From NCBI RefSeq assembly GCF_000224145.3, contig NC_020175.2, positions 1,304,881-1,368,880 of the forward strand: a DNA stretch of 64,000 nucleotides, given 5' to 3'. Positions 46,701 to 55,300 of this stretch are shown here, one piece after another. The translations under genes and the position numbers were made by a program. Source of the stretch: Ciona intestinalis (Eukaryota > Chordata > Ascidiacea > Phlebobranchia > Cionidae). A model generated the notes under the pieces. The model did no database searches. It worked only from the letters and a program-made list of their open reading frames with translations, and was not told the DNA's origin. Every line of letters starts with the position of its first letter. Position 1 is the stretch's first letter.

Positions 46701-48893
46701 AAGCACTCCAAGCCCGCTCGCCTACGCTTGTAAACACCCCGCGTATGACGCAACCATCTAAATTTGCCGCCAATACGCAACATAAACCGACGTGACCCAC
46801 GAACCACAAACCGCAAAGTGACGTACAAGACGACATTCGTCATAACAACCCGATAGTTCTTATCACCCACCGGCCGCCTATCTAAGCTAAATCGACCGCT
46901 AAATCTCTCGCCCCATATGCTCTAGCCCCTATGTATACATATATCGTAGTTTAAAAACATTTTAATTTTTGCGCAAGTTCTACGAAACAAGTTTATTCTT
47001 GACACTCCTGCAACAATTAGTGGGCGGATCTGCCAACTTTTACTGTCACATGCACTACCGCTTTCACGCCAGTAATAACTGCCTATAATTGCTAATTACA
47101 CGGCTTAGACAGCCAGACCGAGCACTGTTTTCCGCGAATATGAGACCAGCGTGTAATTAACCGTCGCAGCTTCCGACCTTCGCGGTTTTTATTCAAGTGT
47201 TCCGTGACTGTTAAACTTTATGAAACCCTTTCCATATCGCGCAAACAACCTAACATATACAAAAAAATCACACACTACGATTCACCTTGCCCTTCTGATG
47301 GCTAGCCCCACATTACACAATATAATTTCCATTTTTCCCTTATTGGATTACAATATCATGGTCAATAGATTAAGAGCAAACATACCGCGCAAACAACCTT
47401 AACAACCCGCCACCCACAATGATATCTATCATATGCCTGGTCGTATAAACTTTAACTAAAGTGATCCATCAGAAACAACGACAGTCGAATCGTCTTCGAA
47501 GTTGATCCCAGTCACCACACAAGCTGCAGTGCAACCAGAGATGCCCCCTCTTGCCCCCTTGACCGCGGAGAGCGACGAAAAAGAGCCAGCAGTCGAGGTA
47601 GGTCGATATTTCATCCACCAACATTAATTAGAACATCTCAAATCCCTGTGCGCAACTTAATATGATTGGATTTACGATTATTCGCTACTGTTATCTTTAC
47701 CGTATCGACCCAGTACTAAGCCCACAAAAGCAAAAATAAAAATGACTTTTTGTAACAGGCAAGTATGGACACCACTGACGCCCCAGAAGGAATGCAAATC
47801 GACGAAACAGAGTAAGTGACGTCATAATTATAAATCCTTGCGTCATAATTTGTAACTCCAACGTCAGAATATAGGATCATAAACCATAGCCCGATTTAAA
47901 TGGCTTCGAACTATATAAAGTTTTCTACCAAGGCATTCTGCTATAACAAGGAATAGATTTCAGCCCGAACGCCGTTCCCGCATTTATGAAACCCAGATTG
48001 GATTAAATTGTTCGAATCTTGGGACCTGGGTCCTCTACGACCTAATATAGATATGATGGTCTTATAAATTACATTTTACGTAAGCATAGTACAGTTTAAT
48101 TTAAGTATTAATTTTAAAATTATACGTATGCTAATCGCAAATCTCTAGTAGGTCGTGGGTTCCTTGACAAGCTGCTTTATCCATTTGTATACGTACAGAA
48201 TAGAATACCATATGTTTGCATTACATGCACTTACAATGTATTCTCCACTATAGAACCGCCACAGGTGCTGCTGCAGATGGTGAGACTCCTAGCGAGGATG
48301 GTGCTGGTGGCACGCAGATCATTCAGATTGGAACCGGCGACGATAAACAGTTTATAGAAGTTCCTGAAGGCTACACACTCATACAGACACCCGAGGGCCT
48401 CGTCATGTCACAGGTAAAACACCGCTATGGGAACTGACCATATGGTTAACGTGGTGGCTGATAAACTTATATAAAATATCATCACGGTCCAGCGATAGAT
48501 AAAGTACAGATTGGTACCCGGCCACTCCGTTTAAAACTGTTTATGGTTTAATTTTATGCCACTTGGTTTGTGTAGCGCTTAAAAGTGACACCACAGAACG
48601 ATTTGAGTTATAAAACAAATGGCTGGGTACCAGTCTGTATTTTCTAAACACGCTCACGGGCCAACTTGTGTTTTTTCGTTGACTTATGTTTTCTCGAAAT
48701 TCGACTAGCTATAACGTAAACTTAACCCAAACAGCCGGGCACGACTTTATCGCAAGCAGAGGACGGCACGATATACGTCACCCAGGAGGATGGGACCACA
48801 GCTCCACTCGACTCCCAGCATTCTATTCCATTAGAAGCTGCTGATGCTGTGGACACTACAAGCCCTGATGCTATTACCACTGAAGCTCAGTAA
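28744..48893 (+). CDS. ZNF839-like AT-hook nuclear protein, short paralogue (20 exons)
   Basis: Exons: 28744-28813, 29464-29615, 29996-30172, 30584-30755, 30852-30973, 31155-31204, 31560-31632, 31900-32019, 32352-32530, 32798-32931, 33283-33413, 33741-33902, 34182-34249, 34517-34637, 36260-36388, 46617-46659, 47473-47597, 47759-47811, 48254-48413, 48735-48893. All phases agree, giving 799 residues. Parts: acidic N-terminus; IRIHQSQISAEQLRSLQENP (about 296-316); AT-hook KKRGRPRRV (about 341-349); the core NRLRELLSACSQDEIMEVAL through WEFLIMKV and YKEYEALHRYVSRL (about 479-550); LAESLGLEADELED (578 onward); and the C-terminal EVPEGYTLIQTPEG. The core recalls human ZNF839 (WEFLIMKV/YEFLLMKV and AESLG motifs) from memory. 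The last five exons lie beyond a 10.2-kb intron; their attachment is supported by phase and by the same order of parts in the sister gene. Joining across that intron is the weakest step. Confidence 0.82.
29079..29238. repeat. 80-bp tandem duplication
   Basis: The block starting GTCACAACATTTTAATG at 29079 is repeated immediately at 29159, with one base changed (GACCGA versus GGCCGA). It lies in intron 1 of the plus-strand ZNF839-like gene. Near-identity implies a recent duplication or an assembly artefact. Confidence 0.9.
29785..29945. repeat. Dispersed repeat shared with 4543-4660
   Basis: Shares CTGACTGTTGTGCAGTGTCG and AAACCCACTCAC with the copy in the channel-gene intron. It has an additional internal stretch with AGTTAGGCCATTCAGGCAGA. 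Non-coding, in intron 2 of the ZNF839-like gene. Confidence 0.5.
35186..35833. repeat. Long dispersed repeat, copy 2
   Basis: Reverse-complement match to 1604-2224. It lies in the 1.6-kb intron between exons at 34637 and 36260, just before a MITE. Its right end corresponds to the edge of the N run at copy 1, so the element may extend further right than can be compared. The copies differ by scattered substitutions and small indels, so the insertions are not very recent. Confidence 0.75.
35977..36167. mobile_element. 190-bp TA-flanked MITE, copy 2
   Basis: Left end GCAGGGTGGGGGTAGATGGG preceded by TA; right end, reverse-complemented, TAGTAGAGTCGGGGAAGATG. The interior matches the copy at 3724-3915, including TAGTAAACAAAGAAC and TTGTTTAAAACACGATCAGG. 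It lies in an intron of the ZNF839-like gene, 90 bp before an exon. Confidence 0.85.
36785..37420. mobile_element. TTAA-flanked inverted-repeat DNA element (family B)
   Basis: Ends AGGGGCATACTAACG (left) and, reverse-complemented, AGGGGCATACCAACG (right), each bordered by TTAA (36781-36784 and 37421-37424). 636 bp, no transposase frame. Located in the large intron of the plus-strand ZNF839-like gene. The target site again points to a piggyBac-type mechanism. Confidence 0.75.
38513..38681. mobile_element. Short hAT-like inverted-repeat element
   Basis: CAGTGGTTCTTAACC at the left is matched by its inverse GGTTAAGAACCACTG at the right, a perfect 15-bp inverted repeat typical of hAT-type ends. 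The element is 169 bp. No clean 8-bp target duplication was found. Non-coding, in the same large intron. Confidence 0.65.
39219..44386 (-). CDS. Short fibulin-like secreted matrix protein (7 exons)
   Basis: Secreted extracellular-matrix glycoprotein of the fibulin-3/4/5 (EFEMP) class. Exons in transcript order: 44386-44265, 43253-43114, 42743-42634, 42163-41992, 41011-40808, 40281-40179, 39801-39219. All phases agree; 477 residues, the size of vertebrate short fibulins (about 450-490). Residues 1-20 (MKSICCFVLMLLCVVVRAQH) form a signal peptide. A chain of about six calcium-binding EGF modules follows, marked by D-I/V/T-N/D-E-C starts (TDINEC, NDIDEC, RDVNEC, VDTDEC, MDVNEC, NDINEC) plus a divergent VDNQEC module. 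The C-terminal fibulin domain runs from SLSISYHYIDIPTGLKLPSN to the end TVFVSEYTF, with FSLRQ and LTGPSEHMVKVDI as in EFEMP proteins. The gene lies wholly inside, and antisense to, an intron of the plus-strand ZNF839-like gene. A fibulin-1-type relationship is the main alternative. Confidence 0.88.
44387..46616. other. Intronic DNA upstream of the nested fibulin gene
   Basis: 2.2 kb between the fibulin start codon and the next exon of the host gene. No supported exon or clear transposon seen on either strand. The fibulin promoter should lie within its first part. Confidence 0.35.
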
Positions 48894-49554
48894 CTTGGTG
48901 GATATCAAATTCTACACGAAGGAGAAAGCCGTTTGCCTCATGCCCAACGTTGACCTTGAAATTCACAATTGATTTTCATTTCAAAATCCTTTGTGTGTTC
49001 TTCATCTATATTTAGTGGACACCTTGTTGTATTAACAACATATGCTCTTGTTTAACCTCGCTTTAAGGCGTCAGTGAATAACTCCTTACATTTAACATTA
49101 GAAGGTCATATCGTATCGATTTAACGACCGTAGTTAAGTTACCCAGAAATTTAATTCCTTATGTTACCAGCTCTATGAATTTAAGAGATATTTTATAAAC
49201 ACCCAGCCCACGTGGTTACTTTACAAAATCTTTACCACGTGTTTTCAATTACCGCCAACCTTAACAATCGTACAAGGTGCGTAACTTATCATTGCTTATC
49301 ACCAGATTTACAATCCTTCTATACAACAAATCACTCCTAAACTTTTCGTTTAGTTGTTTTTATATAAGAGGCTGAGTTTGCGACGAACAGTTTTCTTGTC
49401 AGTTGACATAACGCGTTCCTTTTCATTCAAATTGTGTTTAAATTGTTACGAATTTTAAATACAGCCATGTACATACGGAGAATAATGTGTTTCATTTTGT
49501 GAGCAGTTTGTTCGACGTCTAACGCAGATGATTCAAGTTTGAAAGTGTTGGGGT

Positions 49555-49700
49555 GCTATGGTAGGTGTCTCTGGGCAAGGCACTTAAGACAATTGATCAA
49601 GCCCAATGATCCCTGATGGATTGTCTTCTGTATTCTCGCGAGGCAACGACGGTCGGTTTACACACATATGTTCTGGTTTCGCACACCTCGTGTCGACGAA
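49555..49700. repeat. Divergent SINE-related stretch
   Basis: Contains GGGCAAGGCACTTAAG, and later TATTCTCGCGAGGCAACGAC and ACGAACGAGTTA. These resemble parts of the SINE body and 3' region seen at 4663-5193, but with many differences. Likely an old copy; boundaries uncertain. Confidence 0.35.
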
Positions 49701-50309
49701 CGAGTTAACACATATAACTTTGTGGGTGCTTAGTTTGTGCAAGTTCTCATTGGGTTGTAGCAATTGCCGGCTAAAAGTCTCTTGCCCCAAAAAACAAATC
49801 CATAATTGTGGCAGCATCGAGCTTAGAACCAGCATATACACATTTTATGTGTCTTCAATCTCGGAAACTGAAGACGTTTATTAATGAGCACATCGTTACA
49901 TAGGTGATTTATAGGTTGTGGGTCAGTTAATAGACGTACGAGAAACCTTGAATGTTATTGATTATTGTTTTATTCACCGTATGTCGTTTATTTAACCTTC
50001 GCCTTCTCTATAAGAAAAATCTTTATCGATTGTAAAAAGTAACACGGGCAAATGCGGAGTTACGTCATTCATAATAAATACAGAAACATTTATTGCTACC
50101 TGACGCCATTGTTTTACGTTAAATTTTATTAATTGTGTCGCAAAAGCAAAGATAATAAAAAACTTTTTTATGGGCTCTGTGAAAAACACTCTGGTTAAAT
50201 GGTAGCCTACAATATAGGCTAGCGTAGGTAACACAGGAGTTATGTAAATATAACTGTGTTTATGTTGTTAAGGTTTTACACTAATTTATAAGCAAATAAA
50301 TCAAACATA

Positions 50310-50502
50310 CAGTAGGGTGGGGGGAGATGGGACACTTTTAGCACATAATATCCAGATATCTTAAACGCGTTTTAAAAAATTAATAACGGTTTATGGGAGT
50401 CATAACGGTTCAGTTTTATAATTTTTTAAATGTTCTTTGTTTACTACTAAATGGGACAAGAAAATATAATGAAAATGTGTCCTATCTTCCCCCATCCTAC
50501 TG
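50310..50502. mobile_element. 190-bp TA-flanked MITE, copy 3 (opposite orientation)
   Basis: Ends CAGTAGGGTGGGGGGAGATG and, reverse-complemented, CAGTAGGATGGGGGAAGATA, bordered by TA at 50308-50309 and 50503-50504. The interior is the reverse complement of copies 1 and 2 (for example ATGTTCTTTGTTTACTACTA). 193 bp, non-coding. Confidence 0.88.
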
Positions 50503-50598
50503 TATTAACATTCCCTTTCGTCTTCCAGCACGAAAGCAGATATCCTATAAGCATAGTACTCTAAACACTGTTTTAGCATAGTATACTGAGAAGTTTCA

Positions 50599-50683
50599 CT
50601 TCAGTATACTATGGTTTTAGATTCAGTATACTACTTCAGTATACTATGGTTTTAGATATAGTATACTACTTCAGTATACTATG
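50599..50683. repeat. 35-bp tandem repeat, 2.4 units
   Basis: CTTCAGTATACTATGGTTTT recurs with a period of 35 bp starting at 50599, 50634 and 50669. The units are full of the short palindrome AGTATACT, so single strands can fold on themselves. Confidence 0.85.
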
Positions 50684-50691
50684 CTATAAGT

Positions 50692-51001
50692 CGGTGGTTC
50701 TTAAACTTTTTTATATGCTTTACCCTTATAACAAATATGATGCTTATCAGATTCTCCCCCAATATGTAATATGGCACTTATTTATTAAAAAGCGAAAACA
50801 GCCAATTACATCAGTTATATTTAAAGCGACGTACGCGCTATCTTTTTGGCACGAGTTGTATAATTGTTTGGTAAATTACTACAATTGGCACAATTTTTCT
50901 GTCTAGCCAACTGATGTGGATTTTGATTAGTAGCTCATTTACCCTCTAAATACGTGGAATTTACCCAAAGGGGCAAATTGACCCCAGTTTAAGAAACGCT
51001 G
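50692..51001. mobile_element. hAT-like element with 8-bp target duplication
   Basis: Flanked by CTATAAGT on both sides (50684-50691 and 51002-51009). Ends CGGTGGTTCTTAAACTTTTT and, reverse-complemented, CAGCGTTTCTTAAACTGGGG are typical hAT-type termini. 310 bp; any frame inside is too short for a transposase. Non-autonomous. Confidence 0.8.
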
Positions 51002-51135
51002 CTATAAGTAGACCAATCTATGGTTACATAGATGACCAATTAAACGCCAATTCGTGTCCAAAATGTCACAGCGGGTATTGGGAAAATGCATCTTTTTTCG
51101 GTAAACTAATGGAAAACTTAAAAACAAGTTAAAGT

Positions 51136-51185
51136 TCGGCACCTTGTTTTCCGTATTGAATCGGCACCTTGTTTTCCGTATTGAA
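51136..51185. repeat. 25-bp perfect tandem doublet
   Basis: TCGGCACCTTGTTTTCCGTA followed by TTGAA occurs twice in direct succession. Confidence 0.9.
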
Positions 51186-51254
51186 AAAATGTCGATTTTG
51201 GACACACATAGTGGCCGCAGTTGGACTCTTCGGTGTTTCCATGACTCAGGGCAC

Positions 51255-51298
51255 GGATGAGAGAGGCCACTCGGAGTTTCAAAAGGCCTCTCTCATCC
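51255..51298. other. Long-arm hairpin (inverted repeat)
   Basis: GGATGAGAGAGGCC (51255-51268) is perfectly inverted at 51285-51298, leaving a 16-base loop. It stands alone in intergenic DNA about 360 bp upstream of the dynein light chain gene. Whether it is transcribed cannot be told. Confidence 0.7.
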
Positions 51299-51659
51299 AA
51301 GCCAAAGGATATTCTCTTGGTATTGAGCATGCCATAAGCTCTGTACCACGTCATGGGCAAGATAAACATATTTACCGTAGTCCGCCCCCTGGATATTAGG
51401 GTAATAAGCCTAATTACCAGATTTCTTTGCGTACTTGATTAGGCGACTTGCTCAACATTAAAGAATAGAACAAGCCCCCTGTCACAAATCATTTTCGCAC
51501 GCCACCACGCGGACGTGATATCACCAACGCAACGAACTTCGTTTGAGATTTAACCTTTGACCCTTAAGACAAGAACTCAAGAACGTACAAGTAAACGTTA
51601 TTGAGGCCTAATTTGCTTTAAATTTCAGTTTGTTAAGATTCCTGAACCCTAAAATTAAG

Positions 51660-52001
51660 ATGGACGACTTCCAAGCCGGCGAGGAAACCACTTTTGTCGT
51701 AGACGACGTAAGCAATGTCATAAAAGAGTCGATCGAAACCACAATCGGTGGAAATGCGTATCAACATAACAAAGTCAACCAGTGGACCTCAAACGTGGTC
51801 GAGCAGTGTCTGAACCAGCTTACTAAGCTTGGTAGATCGTTCAAGTACATCGTCACAGCAGTTATCATGCAGAAAAATGGCGCTGGATTGCACACAGCAA
51901 GTTCCTGCTACTGGGATAACTCAACCGACGGAAGTTGCACTCTACGTTGGGAAAACAAGAGCATGTATTGCATTGTCAGTGTTTTTGGACTTGCTATATA
52001 G
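51660..52001 (+). CDS. DYNLT1: Dynein light chain Tctex-type (intronless)
   Basis: Light chain of cytoplasmic (and often axonemal) dynein; homodimers bind the intermediate chain and cargo. The frame encodes 113 residues, exactly the length of human DYNLT1. It aligns end to end: [79 protein letters not shown] and [17 protein letters not shown]. No intron is present, unlike the multi-exon vertebrate gene, which raises the possibility of a retrocopy; the frame is fully intact and so probably functional. A likely poly(A) signal AATAAA is at 52090-52095. The start is the first ATG; upstream in-frame codons are not initiators. Confidence 0.97.
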   Translation: MDDFQAGEETTFVVDDVSNVIKESIETTIGGNAYQHNKVNQWTSNVVEQCLNQLTKLGRSFKYIVTAVIMQKNGAGLHTASSCYWDNSTDGSCTLRWENKSMYCIVSVFGLAI

Positions 52002-52371
52002 ACGTGTATGTGTTTGGTACTGTTTCCACCATATAATACTGTTTTAACGCTTCCTTGCTTTTCATTTTTAATGTATAAAACGTGTTTCAAATAAATATTT
52101 AAACAAATTGTTAGAATTCTTAAGCTACTACTTCTTTAAAACAGCTAAAAAATGAAATATAAAGTTATTTGACGTTGTGACTTGCGGTATATTATTTGGC
52201 TGAAGAGGTTTCCGTATTTATTTGCAGTATTTCAGTGCTGGTTACCTTACCTAAACAACATGTAAAGCAAATGGAATTTAGTGTTTTATTTGTCAAACTG
52301 TATATCCTGTTTTATATATAAAATTTATGTTTGTGAACAAAAATTAGATTTAGTTTTTGCATGTCGTAAAT

Positions 52372-55300
52372 ATGGATGATTGTGATTTGGAGAAACTATC
52401 TGCAGCCCCTGCTAAATTGTCACCAAAGTTTAATCGCAACACAACGGAATATGAAGCCACCGTGCCAAGCAGTGTGGAAAAGGTTAAAGTGGATTGCATG
52501 ACAAGCGACAGCGGTGCTTCTTACCAAGTTTTTGTGAGTTTCACATGTTTCTTCTCATGATATTCTTAGGTTTTTAACATGGGCTATTCAAAATTTGAAT
52601 TTCAAATATATACCTATGTTGTTTTTTAGCTTTAGCAGCTTATTATAAGTTGTTGTCTGTTTAATGTAGTCGTATACAAGTTTATGTCTAAATCCAATCA
52701 AATTTAACCTTTTACATTTGTTTGATAAACTTTCATTATTCTATTAAACTTTTGCTAAAAATGCATTTTGCTGTTGATATACTTTTTGTTACTGTTCCAA
52801 TGAGATAAATATCAAATTATGTTATGTATTCTGCATACCCATGTTATCACCATGCTTATCAATTCTCATTAACTTTTATAACTCTTACATACTTCCACTT
52901 TATTTCTTTGTTTCAAATTTGAAAACACATAATATGTTTCATAACATTTTATGGTCCAGGGAGCAGGAGGAGAGAAATCGATTCCTTTGTTAGAAGGAGG
53001 AGTCACTGAGATCCGGATCGAGGTTTCATCGGAAGATGGGACAGTGAAGAATTATTTGATCCGCATCAAAAGATTATCAGCTTCTGATGCTTCACTTAAC
53101 CAACTTTCACTATCAGTGGGAAAACTGATGCCACCATTTTCAATGGGTTGTTTTGAATACATAGGTAAGTGAGTGAGGCTGTCCTGATAATTCGTATTCA
53201 ATGAATTGGATAAATCAAAAAATGTAGTGGTATTTTTACCATTAATCTATCCTTAGTTTGGCTGTCAAGGGAAGATCTTCTATGTGTTACTATTAAAGCA
53301 CTTGTCAGTCTTGTCGCCTACCTATGTGGAAGCCACAAACATCTAATGAGATGTTATAGCCAACCTAAATCCAGATCCTTGGCATGCTGTTATGCGTTAT
53401 ATGACCTTTATTGTCTTTCCTGAGAACACATCAGCATCTCGATCATTAAAGTTTCTATTGTCTTAAATTAACCAAGAAGTTTGTTTCAGCCACTGTACCC
53501 AGCATAACTGAAGAAATCACTGTAAAACCCGTCGCCCCCGACAAGAAATGTAGTGTTGTGGTGTCAGGGTCGAATGAAAGCTTCACCTTACCATTACAAC
53601 TTGGTGAAACAAGGATTGTGGTTGCAGTTGGTTCAGTGGATGGTAGTAAAACGCAGGTGAATTAATAATGTGCCAGGACGTTGCGTTTTTAACTTTTTTT
53701 AGAAAATCGGGGTTGACACTTTACCAAGGTAGTTATACTGTGACATTATTTCATTTGTTAAAATACTTTTAAAATTTTAAAATGTGGTTGACGTTTTAAA
53801 AAACAATGGAACTCTATTTAAAAAATTCAAACCTATGACGGATATATACTTCATTTTCTTTACATTAGGAATACGTGGTCACAGTTTTAAGAAAGCAGTT
53901 TCCGTGGCCAGTTACCTTTAAAGATCCAAAGCTGAGCATGAAGTATGAATGTCCCATGCTTCTCACACCCATGTATAACCCAGTGTCCATACAAGGTATA
54001 GATACAGAGCTGTCAATGTCACAACCTTGCATGGATATGCTTGCTAGAAGGTAGGATGTCTAAATACATATTTCATCAGTTGGTTAAAATGCTCCTGAGT
54101 CCTGAGTGTACATTAAGATTCAATTATGTTTTTCAATTTTTTTTTAATATTGGTTAAGTCAAGATGCTTTAAAGTGTCTGGACCACGCTCATACAAGTTG
54201 GGTTTAAATGAAAATTTACACTTAATAAATTCTATCTGTGGTATTTTTTTGTAAGAAAAAATAATTAGTTTGGCCAAAAAAATGTTTAAAAAGTACAAAA
54301 AAATTCGCCTATTGTTGCATCACTCGCGGGCACTATGGTGTAAATTACGTCACGATCTTTCCTAATCGATCACTTGATTTAGGCTTTGCTAGCAGAAAAT
54401 GAATTTATGTTTGCAGCAAAACAGAGTGTACCGTCGACATAGTGTTTTCTGTTACTTTTAAATTAAGAAATATGCGTAGGTATTGCCGTGGCCTGACTTT
54501 AGTTTAAAATTAACGTGTTTTTTTTAAATTGTTTGTAAGTGTATTACAGTACATTATTTAAATTTGTCATTTAACAATAATGTAAAAGTGTGTGATCGTG
54601 ATGTATAGTCAGGTAGAAGTATTTTATCTGAAGAAGTGACATAAGTGAAGATCCTAGTCCACTAGCAATAGGTATATTGAGCCTTTGAACCTGTACTTCC
54701 AGCAAGTGTTGGGAAAGTAGACAGGCCAAGTTTGGCTAGCATGTAAAACAAGTGAAGCTGAGAAAATCAAAAATACAATTTGGTGGGTTGACTAAGAATA
54801 GCATTTAATAAAAAAGTGTGACATTTAATAAGTCTGTTGGTTAAAAAATGACTGGAAATGGAAAACAGAAAGGTTCCATCAGTACTGATCAAAAGTATAA
54901 GTGAACAACATTATAGTGGAAGTTCAACAATATTTGCAAATTGCAAGAATATTTCATCATTCAGTTATGAATGGTCTTGTTTCATACAAAATGTGATTCA
55001 TGCAAGGGTTATGTTGTTTTCATTCAACATTTCTAGAAATAAACATTTAAGTATTGCATTATTTTCATTGTTTTGAATAAAAAACGCTTGTACCAGATGT
55101 TGGATTTTTTTCTTCTGCGCTCTCCAAATAAATGCTGCTTACATGATCCGAACACGTTTCTTTGCATATCCTAATGGGAACATATCATAGTAAACCATCT
55201 GAAGTAAAATGTGCAGTACACATATGAGATGACCACTGACCAGCATTCATACCAATGTAATGTTGCTTGCTTTTTTCTATGCCCCACTCTTCCTTTGAAA

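Larger units (their letters stand above)
48894..51659. other. Intergenic region rich in repeats
   Basis: Follows the ZNF839-like stop codon. Contains a divergent SINE-like stretch (about 49555-49700), a TA-flanked MITE (50310-50502), a 35-bp tandem repeat (50599-50683), a hAT-like element (50692-51001), a 25-bp doublet (51136-51185) and a 14-bp-arm hairpin (51255-51298). No coding exon is supported. Confidence 0.5.

Noticed and set aside
47467-47472. Earlier acceptor for the ZNF839-like exon at 47473
   Set aside because: Joining there puts the next codons out of frame and meets a stop; the CATCAG acceptor keeps phase and reads ETTTVESSSK.
51630-51659. N-terminal extension of the dynein light chain
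   Set aside because: The upstream in-frame codons begin without ATG, and the 113-residue product from 51660 matches the family length exactly.
54858-55076. A possible transposase fragment within the 1.7-kb TTAA element
   Set aside because: The 72-residue frame has no transposase motif and low complexity; the element is best seen as non-autonomous.
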